A DNA stretch of 64,000 nucleotides from Salimicrobium flavidum (GTDB taxonomy: Bacteria > Bacillota > Bacilli > Bacillales > Halobacillaceae). Below are positions 1 through 12,127 of the stretch, one piece after another (the stretch's first letter is position 1; each line of letters begins with the position of its first letter). A program made the position numbers and the translations under genes. The notes under the pieces were generated by a model. It was not told the DNA's origin. It saw nothing but the letters and a program-made list of their open reading frames with translations, and did no database searches. The stretch is taken from assembly GCF_900156645.1 (NCBI RefSeq), contig NZ_FTOC01000002.1, positions 310,001 to 374,000 of the forward strand, in the 5' to 3' direction.

Positions 1-301
1 TCTCTCTTTCAAACTCGCGGACATGGCTACTGATGTAGAAGCGGCACGACTACTTACGTATCAGGCTGCTTTTCTCGAATCGGAAGGAAAGCCTTACGCG
101 AAGGCCTCCGCAATGGCGAAGCTCTTCGCCGGAGATGCGGCGATGGATGTGACAACCGAAGCGGTCCAGGTGTATGGTGGATATGGATATACGAAAGATT
201 ACCCGGTGGAGCGTTACATGCGTGATGCGAAAATCACCCAGATCTATGAAGGAACGAACGAAATCCAGCGCCTCGTCATCGGCCGGATGATTACTAGTTA
301 G
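1..301 (+). CDS. Acyl-CoA dehydrogenase, C-terminal part (cut by window start)
   Basis: This is the last ~100 residues of a FAD-dependent acyl-CoA dehydrogenase, which makes the trans-2-enoyl-CoA in fatty or branched acyl-CoA degradation. The reading frame is open from base 2, so the start lies upstream of the window. The C-terminal signature [20 protein letters not shown] followed by [10 protein letters not shown] is visible; in short-chain members the Glu of YEGT is the catalytic base. The family is about 380 residues long, so roughly a quarter is present. It lies upstream of a MeaB GTPase, a TetR regulator and IcmF, which suggests a role in branched-chain or short-chain acyl-CoA breakdown. 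The family is certain; the exact substrate cannot be told from this fragment. Confidence 0.93.
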   Translation, partial: LSFKLADMATDVEAARLLTYQAAFLESEGKPYAKASAMAKLFAGDAAMDVTTEAVQVYGGYGYTKDYPVERYMRDAKITQIYEGTNEIQRLVIGRMITS

Positions 302-302
302 A

Positions 303-566
303 CGAAAAAAAGTGGAAGATTCCGTTTAGAAATACTGTCATAAGCAGATCGGTCAGACGAAAGGTGTTCTTTCCTTTCTCTGATCCGGGCTGCTTATGAC
401 ACGAATTTCTGGAATCTGCAACTGGACAAAAAAAAGCGGAGACACCCGTTCAGAATCTCTAATATAAGTGGCGGGCCTGGCTTCGGGTGTTCTTTCCCAA
501 AGCAGGGATGGCCGCTTATATTAGGGGATTCTGGGTGATGAAACTGTACAAAGAAAAGTGGAAACG
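303..566. repeat. Palindromic element family A, two adjacent copies
   Basis: Two imperfect palindromes of about 120-130 bp follow each other. The first has TCATAAGCAG pairing with CTGCTTATGA, the second CTAATATAAG pairing with CTTATATTAG. Each is framed by an A-rich lead (aaaaGTGGAAG or aaaaGCGGAG) and a TTTAGAA or TTCAGAA / TTCTGG pair. The same pair recurs in the opposite orientation at about 25490-25775, and single copies lie at 5650, 10030 and 37505. No ORF of note is inside. The first copy may also act as terminator of the acyl-CoA dehydrogenase gene. Confidence 0.8.
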
Positions 567-579
567 CCCCTTTAGAGTT

Positions 580-837
580 TTATCTCAAAAAACGAGCGGG
601 TTATCTCAATTTTTCAGGATTTATCTCAAAAAGTAAGAAGTTTATCTCAACTTTTTTGAAGTTATCTCAATTAATCGGCCATTTATCTCAAAAAACACTA
701 ACCACTTCTTACGCAGCACCCCATTTATCGTAAAAAATTTCAGTTTGTCGTAAATTATTTTGATTTATCGTAAAAAAGATACCAGTTATCGCAAAAAATC
801 CATGTTTATCGTAAAAAACACTGCATTTATCGTAAAT
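580..837 (+). repeat. Helically phased array of TTATCTCAA and TTATCGTAAA boxes
   Basis: Six TTATCTCAA boxes start at 580, 601, 621, 642, 662 and 683, and six TTATCGTAAA-like boxes start at 725, 745, 765, 786, 806 and 827. The step is 20 or 21 bp throughout and the gap between the two blocks is 42 bp (two steps), so all boxes sit on one face of the helix. The array lies directly upstream of meaB (start 874). An inverted copy of the same arrangement lies at 22820-22930. The boxes between are not conserved, which argues against simple satellite duplication alone. Confidence 0.85.
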
Positions 838-873
838 TCACAGCAGAATCAACTCTACAGAAAGGAGGATTCG

Positions 874-1824
874 ATGCACCCGCTCGCAGAACGGATTCAT
901 AACGGAGACCGACGCGCCCTCGCAAGAGCCATCACTCTCGCGGAAAGGGAGGACGAAGAAAAACTCACATTGATGAGTGACATATTTTCGATAAAAAAAC
1001 AGGCCCACTATATCGGCATTACCGGCTCCCCCGGCTCAGGCAAGAGTACGCTCATCAACGAGCTGCTTCATCTCCTGCGGGAGCAGGACTTGAGTGTAGC
1101 GGTCATTGCCATCGATCCGACCAGTCCGTTCAGCGGCGGTTCGATTCTCGGTGACAGGACGAGGATGCAGAAGCATTTCATCGATCCTTCGATTTTCATC
1201 AGAAGCATGGCGACCCGCGGAAGTCTCGGGGGCTTGGCCAGGGCTACGAAAGACGCGATACGCATGTGTGATGCCGCCGGATTCGACGTCGTCATCGTGG
1301 AAACGGTCGGAGTGGGTCAGTCGGAGCTGGATGTGATGAAAGTCGTGGATACGACCGGACTGGTCCTTACACCGAACAGCGGAGACATTCTGCAGATATT
1401 CAAAGCGGGCATCATGGAAATCGCCGACGTGTTCGTCATCAACAAGGCGGACCTCCCGGATGTGGAGAAGCTGAAGATCACACTCGAAGACTACATGATG
1501 ATCGCGGATCCTGAGGGCTGGTACCCGCCGATCGTCAAAACCGTCGCGACGAAAAGAACCGGTCTCTCCGAAATGTGGGAAGAAATGAAACGGCACCGCA
1601 GTTATCTGGAGGAGACCACTTCCGGCCAGGAGAAAAAGCGGATGCAGCGGGAGATGGAAGTATATGAACTGATCCGGGAAGAGATATGGCGCGATGTGAA
1701 GCGTTGGATCGAAACCGGAGAGCGCACGGAAAGTTTGCAGAAAGACGGATATGATCCGTACGCACTTGCCGCACAATGGTTTGATGAATGGAAGCAGGAA
1801 AGGAAGAGTGGCGATGGAGAGTAA
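874..1824 (+). CDS. meaB: MeaB/ArgK-type G3E GTPase, mutase chaperone
   Basis: This P-loop GTPase of 316 residues belongs to the MeaB family, which gates cobalamin loading and protects adenosylcobalamin-dependent acyl-CoA mutases. Walker A GSPGSGKST is at about residues 51-59, the switch segment DPTSPFSGGSILGDRTRM follows, then VETVGVGQSE and the guanine-specificity motif NKAD. The start at ATG 874 is preceded by AAAGGAGG at good distance; upstream in-frame codons only read through the TTATCGTAAA repeats. It overlaps the TetR gene by 11 bp, so the two are co-transcribed, with icmF 21 bp after that. IcmF already carries its own fused G domain, so this stand-alone protein may serve a separate methylmalonyl-CoA mutase encoded elsewhere. 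Confidence 0.93.
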   Translation: MHPLAERIHNGDRRALARAITLAEREDEEKLTLMSDIFSIKKQAHYIGITGSPGSGKSTLINELLHLLREQDLSVAVIAIDPTSPFSGGSILGDRTRMQKHFIDPSIFIRSMATRGSLGGLARATKDAIRMCDAAGFDVVIVETVGVGQSELDVMKVVDTTGLVLTPNSGDILQIFKAGIMEIADVFVINKADLPDVEKLKITLEDYMMIADPEGWYPPIVKTVATKRTGLSEMWEEMKRHRSYLEETTSGQEKKRMQREMEVYELIREEIWRDVKRWIETGERTESLQKDGYDPYALAAQWFDEWKQERKSGDGE

Positions 1825-2428
1825 ACAGGTTCCGTCCTCGATTAAAAATAGAGCACTCGTAGAAAAAAGGCGCGAGGAAATGATCCGTGGCGCCGTCACC
1901 CTTTTCCGTGAAAAGGGATTCCATAAAACGACGACGAGAGAAATCGCCAAAGCGAGCGGTTTCAGCATCGGTACGCTGTATGAGTACATCCGCACGAAGG
2001 AAGATGTCCTTTTTCTCGTCTGTGATTCCATTTATGAACAGGTGAATGAGCGGATGAAACAGGTCGTAGATGCCTCCATACCCGGCGAGACATCTCTGGA
2101 GGAAGCAGTGCGCGCCTATTTCCATCTGATGGATGATCTGCAGGAAGAGGTCATCGTCCTTTACCAGGAAGTGAAAGCACTGCCGAAAGAAGCGAAAAGC
2201 TATATTCTCGAAAAAGAGCAGGAAATGGTGGTCATGCTCGAGGAAGTGCTCTCGCACAGTCTTCCGGGAGCACCCCCGGGAAGAATTTCGATCATCGCGA
2301 ACAATGTATTCGTCGAGGGACAGATGTGGGGGTTCCGGAGATGGATCCTGCAGCGGTCGTTCTCTCTCGAGGAATACATCGATCATCAGGTAAGTCTGTT
2401 GCTTGAAGGAGTTTCGACGCACAGATAA
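1814..2428 (+). CDS. TetR/AcrR family transcriptional regulator
   Basis: The protein has 204 residues, usual for TetR regulators. The N-terminal helix-turn-helix is clear: GAVTLFREKGFHKTTTREI, then AKASGFSIGTLYEYIRTKED, with the typical Tyr-x-Tyr recognition helix. The C-terminal ligand domain is unspecific. It lies between meaB and icmF in one operon and overlaps meaB by 11 bp, so it probably controls this acyl-CoA mutase operon in response to an acyl-CoA, as FadR-type TetR proteins do in Bacillus; the ligand is inferred only. The ATG at 1814 was chosen because it lies after a GGAAGAG ribosome-binding site; an ATG ten codons upstream is possible. Confidence 0.88.
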   Translation: MESKQVPSSIKNRALVEKRREEMIRGAVTLFREKGFHKTTTREIAKASGFSIGTLYEYIRTKEDVLFLVCDSIYEQVNERMKQVVDASIPGETSLEEAVRAYFHLMDDLQEEVIVLYQEVKALPKEAKSYILEKEQEMVVMLEEVLSHSLPGAPPGRISIIANNVFVEGQMWGFRRWILQRSFSLEEYIDHQVSLLLEGVSTHR

Positions 2429-2449
2429 ATCAAGAAGGAGGAATACAGT

Positions 2450-5400
2450 ATGGATGTATATAAACCGGAAAATGCGGTTCGTTTTGTAACCGCTTCCAGT
2501 CTGTTCGATGGTCACGACGCTTCGATCAACATTATGCGACGTATTTTGCAGGCGACAGGGGCTGAAGTCATTCACCTCGGTCACAACCGCTCTGTAGAGG
2601 ATGTGGTCAACGCCGCGATTCAGGAAGATGCGCAGGGAATCGCTATATCCTCTTACCAGGGGGGACACATGGAATATTTCAAATACATGATCGATCTTTT
2701 GAATGAAAAAGGTGCCTCTCACGTACGTATATTCGGCGGTGGTGGCGGTGTGATCCTGCCACGCGAGATCAAAGAACTGCACGAGTACGGCGTCACTCGT
2801 ATCTTTTCCCCGGAATACGGCCGTGAACATGGACTGCAGGGCATGATCAACAATATGGTCGAAGAAGCGGATTTCCTCCCTCCTGTGAAAGAAGAGATGG
2901 ACCTGACGGACGGGAACCCGCTCACAATCGCACGTATGATCACTCAGGCGGAGAATAAAGAGGAAGAAGAACTTGAAACTCTTCGCACGCATTGGCAAAC
3001 GGAGAAGGAAGTGCCTGTACTCGGGATCACCGGGACCGGCGGCGCAGGGAAAAGTTCCCTGACGGATGAGCTGATCCGTCGTTTTCTGAATGAAGTGCCG
3101 GACAAAAGAATCGCCATTTTATCCGTCGACCCGACGAAAAAGAAAACAGGTGGAGCACTTCTCGGCGACAGGATCCGCATGAACGCCATCTTCCATCCGA
3201 ACGTCTACATGAGGTCACTCGCGACAAGGGAAGCTCATACAGAAATCGCTTCAGCGGTGAAGGATGCCATCCAGATATTGAAAAAAGCGGAATACGACTT
3301 CATCATCGTGGAAACGAGCGGGATCGGTCAGGGGGATGCGGAGATTACGGAAATCACTGATCTTTCCATGTACGTGATGACTGCGGAGTTCGGCGCACCG
3401 TCCCAGCTTGAAAAAATCGATATGATCGATTTCGCCGATTTCATCGTCATCAACAAGTTCGAACAGAAAGGATCGGAAGACGCTCTGAAACAGGTGCGTA
3501 AGCAGTACCAGCGCAGTCACATGCTGTTCCACGGCGATCATGAATCCTTCCCTGTCTACGGAACCATCGCCAGTCAGTTCAACGACCCCGGCACGAACAC
3601 GCTATTCGCGGCGATTCTTGATGAAATCAATGAACGGTACGAGTGGGACCGCGAAACGTCTCTCGAGCGTGTTTCCAAAGTGGAAAAACAGAATGTCATC
3701 ATCCCGAATGATCGCCAGCAATACCTCCGTGATATCGCAAAAGAAGTCAGGGGCTATCACGAATTCGCCGAAGAACAGGCGGAAAAGGCGCGTCAGTGGT
3801 ACCACCTGGAAGGTACAGAAGCGATTATCGGGGAGAATGAATCCATCACCGAAGCGAAACAGAAAGCGATACGTGGCCTGGACCGGGACGTGAAAGAAAA
3901 ACTCGACGACTGGGATGACCTTCACGAGCGCTACCAGGGCGATACGTTCACGTTCAAAGTCCGGGACCAGGAGATTACGATGGATCTGACGACAGAGAGT
4001 CTGTCAGGGACGAAAGTGCCGAAAGTGGCCTTGCCGAAGTACATGGACTGGGGCGACCGGGTTCAATGGCTTCAAAGAGAGAACGTACCCGGGGCTTTCC
4101 CGTTCACAGCAGGCGTCTTTCCTTTCAAACGGAAAGGGGAGGACCCGACCCGTCAATTCGCAGGCGAGGGGACGCCGGAAAAAACGAATCGCCGTTTCCA
4201 TTACTTATCAGAAGACGGAGAAGCGAAACGTCTCAGTACCGCCTTCGACTCGGTGACGCTTTACGGCGAAGACCCGGATGAGCGCCCGGACATTTACGGG
4301 AAAGTCGGAGAAAGCGGCGTGAACATCTGTACACTCGAAGATATGAAGAAACTGTACGACGGGTTCGACCTCGTCGACCCGAAGACGTCCGTATCGATGA
4401 CCATCAACGGACCGGCTCCGATCATACTCGCTATGTATTTCAATACGGCGATCGATAAGGAACTGCAGAAATTCGAGGAGAACGAAGGCAGAAAACCGAC
4501 AACAGACGAAGCGAAACGGATCAAAGAAGAGACGGTCAACGTCGTACGCGGTACCGTACAGGCCGACATTCTGAAAGAGGATCAGGGACAGAATACGTGT
4601 ATTTTCTCCACGGAATTCGCACTCAGAATGATGGGGGATATCCAGCAGTATTTCATCGATCATGAGGTGCGCAACTATTATTCCGTATCGATTTCCGGCT
4701 ATCATATCGCGGAAGCCGGGGCGAACCCGATCACCCAGCTCGCTTTCACGCTTGCGAACGGATTCACGTATGTCGAGTATTACTTGAGCCGCGGCATGGA
4801 TATCGATAAATTCGCACCGAACCTGTCCTTCTTTTTCTCCAACGGTCTCGATGCTGAATACACGGTGCTCGGCCGCGTCGCCCGCCGCATCTGGGCGATC
4901 GTTATGAAAAATAAATACGGAGCGAATGAGCGCAGTCAGAAACTGAAGTACCACATTCAGACGTCTGGCCGCTCCCTCCACGCCCAGGAAATCGACTTCA
5001 ACGATATCCGGACGACGCTACAGGCGCTGATTGCGCTACAGGATAACTGTAACTCGCTTCACACGAATTCCTATGACGAAGCGATCACGACACCGACCGA
5101 GGAATCGGTCCGCCGCGCAATGGCGATCCAGATGATCATCAGCAAGGAATTCGGACTTACGAAAAACGAAAACTCTCTGCAGGGCTCCTACGTGATCGGA
5201 GAGCTGACCGATCTCGTCGAGGAAGCCGTCCTGCAGGAATTCGAACGCATGAACGACCGTGGCGGTGTCCTCGGAGCCATGGAACGTCAGTATCAGCGCG
5301 GGAAAATCCAGGAAGAGTCTCTCTATTATGAAAGCAAGAAGCATTCCGGAGAACTACCAATCGTAGGAGTGAACACGTTCCTTCACCCGAACCCGCAGTC

Positions 5401-5653
5401 GGAAGAAGATATCGACTCGATGGAACTCGCCCGTGCCTCAACAGAAGAAAAAGAGCACCAGATTACGGAGCTCCGCAACTTCCAGAAAACACATGAACAA
5501 GAAGCGGGAGAAGCCCTCGACAGACTGAAAGAAACAGCGACTTCAGGAGGGAATATTTTCGAAGAACTGATGGAAACCGTGCGTGTCGCAAGTCTTGGTC
5601 AGATTACACACGCGTTGTATCAGGTAGGGGGACAATATCGAAGGAATATGTAG
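2450..5653 (+). CDS. icmF: Fused isobutyryl-CoA mutase IcmF
   Basis: This 1067-residue fusion enzyme interconverts isobutyryl-CoA and n-butyryl-CoA (and related branched acyl-CoAs) using adenosylcobalamin. The domain order is that of IcmF. A B12-binding Rossmann domain comes first, with the base-off motif DGHDAS at about 20-25. A MeaB-like G domain follows, with Walker [10 protein letters not shown] near 195 and [17 protein letters not shown]. After a linker, a substrate-binding TIM-barrel runs from about residue 530 to the end. The ribosome-binding site AAGAAGGAGGAA stands before ATG 2450. The gene closes the meaB-tetR-icmF operon. Family and architecture are unmistakable; activity on other substrates such as pivalyl-CoA is possible but cannot be judged here. 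Confidence 0.97.
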   Translation: MDVYKPENAVRFVTASSLFDGHDASINIMRRILQATGAEVIHLGHNRSVEDVVNAAIQEDAQGIAISSYQGGHMEYFKYMIDLLNEKGASHVRIFGGGGGVILPREIKELHEYGVTRIFSPEYGREHGLQGMINNMVEEADFLPPVKEEMDLTDGNPLTIARMITQAENKEEEELETLRTHWQTEKEVPVLGITGTGGAGKSSLTDELIRRFLNEVPDKRIAILSVDPTKKKTGGALLGDRIRMNAIFHPNVYMRSLATREAHTEIASAVKDAIQILKKAEYDFIIVETSGIGQGDAEITEITDLSMYVMTAEFGAPSQLEKIDMIDFADFIVINKFEQKGSEDALKQVRKQYQRSHMLFHGDHESFPVYGTIASQFNDPGTNTLFAAILDEINERYEWDRETSLERVSKVEKQNVIIPNDRQQYLRDIAKEVRGYHEFAEEQAEKARQWYHLEGTEAIIGENESITEAKQKAIRGLDRDVKEKLDDWDDLHERYQGDTFTFKVRDQEITMDLTTESLSGTKVPKVALPKYMDWGDRVQWLQRENVPGAFPFTAGVFPFKRKGEDPTRQFAGEGTPEKTNRRFHYLSEDGEAKRLSTAFDSVTLYGEDPDERPDIYGKVGESGVNICTLEDMKKLYDGFDLVDPKTSVSMTINGPAPIILAMYFNTAIDKELQKFEENEGRKPTTDEAKRIKEETVNVVRGTVQADILKEDQGQNTCIFSTEFALRMMGDIQQYFIDHEVRNYYSVSISGYHIAEAGANPITQLAFTLANGFTYVEYYLSRGMDIDKFAPNLSFFFSNGLDAEYTVLGRVARRIWAIVMKNKYGANERSQKLKYHIQTSGRSLHAQEIDFNDIRTTLQALIALQDNCNSLHTNSYDEAITTPTEESVRRAMAIQMIISKEFGLTKNENSLQGSYVIGELTDLVEEAVLQEFERMNDRGGVLGAMERQYQRGKIQEESLYYESKKHSGELPIVGVNTFLHPNPQSEEDIDSMELARASTEEKEHQITELRNFQKTHEQEAGEALDRLKETATSGGNIFEELMETVRVASLGQITHALYQVGGQYRRNM

Positions 5654-5775
5654 GAAGAAAAGTGAAGCTACCCCGCTTAGAAACCCGAGCATAAGGAGAC
5701 CGGTCAGACGAAAGGCGGAATTTCCTTTCTCTGATCCTGGCTTCTTATGGCTCCGGTCTCTCGGTAGCAAAATTA
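5650..5775. repeat. Palindromic element family A, single copy
   Basis: One family A palindrome starts at the icmF stop codon. It shares with the copy at 303 the core GGTCAGACGAAAGG and TTTCCTTTCTCTGATCC, enclosed by CATAAGgAG and CTtCTTATG. It may fold in the 3' end of the icmF transcript. Confidence 0.75.
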
Positions 5776-5802
5776 GCCAATAAAAGTAGAAGCGTTATGA
5801 TA

Positions 5803-5861
5803 AGTGATCAGGTCTTGATTCGGAATAGATTCCGCTCTTCAGACCTGGTCGCTTTTTTTTT
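5803..5861 (+). terminator. Terminator downstream of icmF
   Basis: TGATCAGGTCT pairs imperfectly with AGACCTGGTCG across a loop and is followed by a run of nine T. Its position after icmF and element A makes it the likely end of the meaB-tetR-icmF operon. Confidence 0.75.
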
Positions 5862-5875
5862 GCGTTTCCGGAGAT

Positions 5876-6698
5876 ATTGGAATGCTTTTATGCGGCGTTC
5901 ACAGATAGAAGCCCCACCCGAGTCCGGCATAACCTCCTGTTATGAGGTGCTCACGCACAGGCTAAGCATCCGAACGGCGCAATAGGAAAAGAAAAGAGGT
6001 GCTCAGGCCCGAGTGACCTCGCTGAACACCTCATAAATCAGCCGGAAGCCAGATCGAATAAACGCCTCCCCGTCCGTGGACGAGGGAGGCCAGGACATTG
6101 GAATGCTTTTATGCGGCGTTCACAGATAGAAGCCCCACCCGAGTCCGGCATAACCTCCTGTTATGAGGTGCTCACGCACAGGCTAAGCATCCGAACGGCG
6201 CAATAGGAAAAGAAAAGAGGTGCTCAGGCCCGAGTGAGCTCTCTGAGCACCTAATACATCAGCCGGAAGCCAGATCGAATAAACGCCTCCCCGTCCGTGG
6301 ACGAGGGAGGCCAGGACATTGGAATGCTTTTATGCGGCGTTCACAGATAGAAGCCCCACCCGAGTCCGGCATAACCTCCTGTTATGAGGTGCTCACGCTC
6401 AGGCCAAGCACCCGAACGCCGCAATAGGAAAAGAAAAGAGGTGCTCAGGCCCCAGTGAGCTCTCTGAGCACCTAATACATCAGCCGGAAGCCAGATCGAA
6501 TAAACGCCTCCCCGTCCGTGGACGAGGGAGGCCAGGACATTGGAATGCTTTTATGCGGCGTTCACAGATAGAAGCCCCACCCGAGTCCGGCATAACCTCC
6601 TGTTATGAGGTGCTCACGCTCAGGCCAAGCACCTGAACGCCGCAATAGGAAAAGAAAAGAGGTGCTCAGGCCGAAGTGACCTCTCTGAGCACCACACA
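5876..6698 (+). repeat. Family R tandem array 1: four 221-bp units
   Basis: GAATGCTTTTATGCGGCG recurs at 5880, 6101, 6322 and 6543, an exact 221-bp period with few differences between units. Each unit contains three hairpins: TGCGGCGTTC with GAACGCCGCA, GAGGTGCTCA with TGAGCACCT, and GCCTCCCC with GGGAGGC. No coding sequence is credible. The same architecture appears in six more arrays in this window. The unit period and loop sequences differ between arrays, so units within an array resemble each other more than units of other arrays. Confidence 0.92.
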
Positions 6699-6726
6699 AA
6701 CACTTGGCGCCCATTTTTCACAAAAA

Positions 6727-6766
6727 AAAGACACTCTTCCAATCGAAGAAAGTGTCTTTCAAAAAA
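6727..6766 (-). terminator. Bidirectional terminator of the 115-residue membrane protein gene
   Basis: AAAGACACTCTTC pairs with GAAGAAAGTGTCTTT, with T runs on both strands. It lies just after the stop codon (6773) of the minus-strand gene. Confidence 0.8.
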
Positions 6767-6772
6767 GAAAAA

Positions 6773-7120
6773 TCAGTGCCCGCCGCCTGCGCTGTCATCA
6801 TCATGAGCCTGGTTGATGGTGACGACGTAAGGACTTTTCTGACCATACTGTTCGTAGGTGATTTCATAATTCTGATCTGTTTCGATGAGCATCCACTCAC
6901 TCGGATTCTCCACCTTGATGTCTGTACCATCTGCGACGATGTAGTAGTCACTCTCTTTTTGGTACTTTTCAGAAACTGTCGCTTCCGACACATGTTCTTC
7001 GTGGATCATCCCGTAGTTCATATAAAGCCAGGTCGGAACGATGATTACAATGAGGGCGATTATCACCCAGGTGACCGGGTGCAGTTCTTTGACGCGGTGC
7101 ATCTTCATTTTATGTTTCAA
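6773..7120 (-). CDS. Small single-pass membrane protein, unknown function
   Basis: The protein has 115 residues. I do not recognise the family. Residues ~13-32 form one membrane helix (WVIIALIVIIVPTWLYM) after a short basic start; the rest is a polar, acidic domain rich in Tyr that ends in a Gly-His tail. This implies one anchor and an extracytoplasmic domain. The TTG at 7120 was chosen because AAGGAG lies 8 bases upstream; the ATG codons further in have no such site. The gene is divergent from rpoE and has its own terminator. No motif hints at an enzyme. Confidence 0.7.
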   Translation of the reverse strand: MKHKMKMHRVKELHPVTWVIIALIVIIVPTWLYMNYGMIHEEHVSEATVSEKYQKESDYYIVADGTDIKVENPSEWMLIETDQNYEITYEQYGQKSPYVVTINQAHDDDSAGGGH

Positions 7121-7196
7121 TTCTCTCTCTCCTTCGTCACGGATCTGATTACATTGTACGAAAAATAGAGAGGGAATTCCAAAAAAATCTCTGTTA

Positions 7197-7225
7197 TTGA
7201 TTTTTCCGGCTGTTCTTTCTATAAT
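7197..7225 (+). promoter_or_regulatory. SigmaA-type promoter of rpoE
   Basis: TTGATT, 17-bp spacer, TATAAT. It lies about 130 bp before the rpoE start in the divergent intergenic region. Confidence 0.7.
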
Positions 7226-7354
7226 GAAGGGTATGGTTACAATGAGATTCGTATGTGATTGCATAAACAAGTGCAGGTGACAGTTCCGTTCCTTGAGTGT
7301 AAGCTTCATGGATCGGGGAGACGAAGACGGATCAAGAAAAAAGGAGTGCTGACG

Positions 7355-9795
<2,441 letters not shown>

Positions 9796-9872
9796 AAGCT
9801 ACCCTGAAAATGAATGATTTTCACGTGTGATGGTGCGAACCAATTAGCATGAGCGTCTCTACTAAAGCCAGG

Positions 9873-10011
9873 TGTTGATTGTCTTCTCTGTGGGTGGAAG
9901 CTTGCCGCGGGCATGACGTCAACTACCGGAATCTCCTTACGTTCGATTCCGGTGATTTTCCGTTCATGCTATTCCCGCAGGCGTCTTCACCCTTCGTTCA
10001 AAAATCAACAA
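9873..10011 (+). repeat. MITE-like element family B, copy 1
   Basis: This ~139-bp element is bounded by TGTTGATT and AATCAACA terminal inverted repeats. Inside are GGTGGAAGCTTGCCGCGGGC and CCCGCAGGCGTCTTCACCC, which pair with each other, and a central hairpin CCGGAATC/GATTCCGG. Related copies lie at 18494, 56133, 58099 and 61198. There is no ORF. Confidence 0.8.
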
Positions 10012-10024
10012 TAAACGCTAATAT

Positions 10025-10170
10025 AGCTTAAATGGAAAAATGGAGTCTCCCGTTCAAAAACCTAAGTCATAAGCAGCCTTGTCTTGTTTTGGATGCTCTT
10101 ATACAAAAAAGCGAGACTGCTTATGACCCCTGGTTTCTGGGGGGCGCAATTGGCCAAGAAAAATGTAGTC
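10025..10170. repeat. Palindromic element family A, single copy
   Basis: GTCATAAGCAG pairs with CTGCTTATGAC around a different inner loop. It is flanked by the usual TTCAAAA and TTTCTGG segments. The element fills most of the pyrG-fba gap together with element B. Confidence 0.75.
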
Positions 10171-10238
10171 TCCCCGGTCGGGAACTGCACAGTAGAACAC
10201 GCATCTGTTCCATTACCGATTTAAACTGGAACTGTTGA

Positions 10239-10275
10239 AGACATCGCCTTTTGAGAAAGGGCGGTGTCTTTTTCT
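10239..10275 (+). terminator. Orphan terminator between pyrG and fba
   Basis: GACATCGCCTTTT pairs with AAAGGGCGGTGTC, followed by TTTTT. No gene ends within 440 bp upstream. In B. subtilis this slot holds spo0F, so it may be a relic of a deleted gene. Confidence 0.7.
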
Positions 10276-10439
10276 ATCCGTGAAAATATTTTTATCATGT
10301 AAGCGTGAACATGGAAATGACAGTATTGCACCTTTATAATGGGACTGGTATTCTTATAATTGTAAACAAAAGTGAACGCGTGTGATATCAGAGGTCGCTC
10401 TGCCGTCATGCTTGTTATAGTTATGAGGAGGAACCTTTC

Positions 10440-11303
10440 ATGCCATTAGTTTCTATGAAAGAGATGCTGGAAACAGCAAAGAAAGAGCGTTACGGCGTAG
10501 GGCAGTTCAATTTGAACAACCTGGAATACGCACAGGCGATTCTCCAGGCCGCAGAAGCGGAGAAATCTCCGGTCATTCTGGGAGTCTCTGAAGGTGCTGG
10601 GCGTTACATAGGCGGTTTCAACGTAGTAGTTGATATGGTGAAGGCACTTATGACATCGTATGGTACAACGGTACCGGTGGCGATTCATCTGGATCACGGT
10701 TCGAGCTTTGAGAAGTGTGCCGAAGCGATTCATGCCGGTTTCACATCGGTGATGATCGATGCTTCCCACGACCCGCTCGAAGAAAATATCGCAACGACGA
10801 AAAAAGTGGTTGAACTTGCTCATATCCACGGAGTATCCGTGGAAGCTGAACTTGGCCGCGTCGGTGGTCAGGAAGACGATCTCATTGTAGAGGATGCGGA
10901 AGCCGCCTATGCGATCCCTTCCGAATGCAAACAGCTCGTCGATGAAACGGATGTTGATGTGTTCGCTCCCGCTCTCGGGTCTGTACACGGACCTTATAAG
11001 GGAGAGCCGAACCTTGGTTTTGACCGTATGGAAGAGATCATGGGACTCGTTGATAAGCCGCTCGTTCTTCATGGTGGTACAGGCATCCCGTCTGCGGATG
11101 TCAAAAAGGCTATCTCTTTCGGTACAGCGAAAATCAATGTGAACACAGAAAACCAGATCGCCCAGGGGGAAGCGGTACGTAAAGTATTGGCAGAGCAGCC
11201 GGAACAGTATGATCCTCGTAAATACCTTGGACCGGGACGCGACGCGATCAAAGAGACCGTCATCGGGAAAATGCGTGAATTCGGTTCTTCCAACCGGGCA
11301 TAA
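10440..11303 (+). CDS. fbaA: Class II fructose-1,6-bisphosphate aldolase
   Basis: This aldolase cleaves fructose-1,6-bisphosphate to DHAP and glyceraldehyde-3-phosphate in glycolysis, and runs in reverse in gluconeogenesis. The 287 residues are typical of the zinc-dependent Bacillus enzyme. Zn ligands and active-site motifs are visible: HLDHGSS near 82, [28 protein letters not shown] and INVNTENQ. The start has AGGAGGAA upstream. The upstream gap contains two TATAAT-like hexamers and is presumably the promoter, but a matching -35 is not clear. It is followed by a terminator-like hairpin and the transaldolase gene. Confidence 0.97.
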   Translation: MPLVSMKEMLETAKKERYGVGQFNLNNLEYAQAILQAAEAEKSPVILGVSEGAGRYIGGFNVVVDMVKALMTSYGTTVPVAIHLDHGSSFEKCAEAIHAGFTSVMIDASHDPLEENIATTKKVVELAHIHGVSVEAELGRVGGQEDDLIVEDAEAAYAIPSECKQLVDETDVDVFAPALGSVHGPYKGEPNLGFDRMEEIMGLVDKPLVLHGGTGIPSADVKKAISFGTAKINVNTENQIAQGEAVRKVLAEQPEQYDPRKYLGPGRDAIKETVIGKMREFGSSNRA

Positions 11304-11335
11304 GCGCAACTGCAGTCTTTTCTTTAGGGGAATAG

Positions 11336-11367
11336 TGAAGCCGTTACACTCGTAACGGTTTCCTTTC
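11336..11367 (+). terminator. Hairpin between fba and tal
   Basis: GAAGCCGTTAC, loop ACTC, GTAACGGTTTC, then CTTTCT. The T tail is weak, so it may only attenuate reading into tal. Confidence 0.65.
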
Positions 11368-11415
11368 TATATATTTTGAAAACGCAACCATAACTTTGAA
11401 GGAGGAGAAATATTT

Positions 11416-12063
11416 ATGAAATTTTTCATCGATACTGCGAACATTGACGAAGTAAGAGAAGCGAACGAACTCGGGTTACTCTCAGGTGTTACGACGAATC
11501 CTTCCCTCGTAGCGAAAGAAGGTGTATCTTTCCACGATCGTCTGCGTGAAATCACAGCGGAAGTCGACGGTTCCGTCAGTGCGGAAGTCGTTTCTGAAGA
11601 GGTGGAGGGCATGATGAAAGAAGCGAAAGAGCTTGCTGCCATCGCTCCGAACATCACGGTGAAAGTACCGATGACGATGGAAGGGCTGAAAGCGGTGAAG
11701 CAGCTCGCTGATCTGAACGTGAAGACGAACGTGACACTCGTATTTTCTGTCAATCAGGCTCTTCTGGCAGCCCGTGCCGGTGCTTCCTACGTTTCTCCGT
11801 TCCTCGGACGTCTGGATGATATCGGTCATAACGGTATGGAACTGATTGCCCAGATCGCGGAAGTGTTCGACCGTCATGGTATCGATACAGAAATCATCGC
11901 GGCATCCGTGCGTCATCCGATGCACGTCCATGAAGCGGCTCTGAACGGAGCACATATTTCTACGATCCCTTTCAAAGTTCTGGGTCAGCTTGTGAAGCAT
12001 CCGCTCACCGATCAGGGAATCGAGAAATTCCTCAATGATTGGAACAATGCACAGAGCAAATGA
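11416..12063 (+). CDS. tal: Transaldolase / fructose-6-phosphate aldolase-like protein
   Basis: The 215-residue protein belongs to the small transaldolase family (YwjH/TalC type), a TIM barrel that forms a Schiff base with a lysine. [29 protein letters not shown] and [14 protein letters not shown] (with the Schiff-base Lys) are visible, and [10 protein letters not shown] stands near the C-terminus. AAGGAGGAG precedes the ATG. It shares the locus with fba and murAB as in Bacillus. Whether it acts as transaldolase of the pentose phosphate pathway or as fructose-6-phosphate aldolase cannot be decided from these motifs; the Bacillus orthologue is a transaldolase. Confidence 0.93.
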   Translation: MKFFIDTANIDEVREANELGLLSGVTTNPSLVAKEGVSFHDRLREITAEVDGSVSAEVVSEEVEGMMKEAKELAAIAPNITVKVPMTMEGLKAVKQLADLNVKTNVTLVFSVNQALLAARAGASYVSPFLGRLDDIGHNGMELIAQIAEVFDRHGIDTEIIAASVRHPMHVHEAALNGAHISTIPFKVLGQLVKHPLTDQGIEKFLNDWNNAQSK

Positions 12064-12127
12064 TTTTCCGGATAGAACTTTTTTTCACACCAACCAACAC
12101 AAGAATGTGTAAAGTGAGGAGTCAGGC

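Noticed and set aside
580-837. CRISPR array
   Set aside because: The repeated words are only 9-10 bases with 10-12 base spacers, there is no cas gene, and two different words alternate in blocks.
760-873. Upstream extension of MeaB by 38 residues
   Set aside because: The peptide is a translation of the TTATCGTAAA boxes; the AAAGGAGG site fits ATG 874.
10032-10238. 68-residue ORF between pyrG and fba
   Set aside because: It lies inside a family A palindrome and has no start signals.
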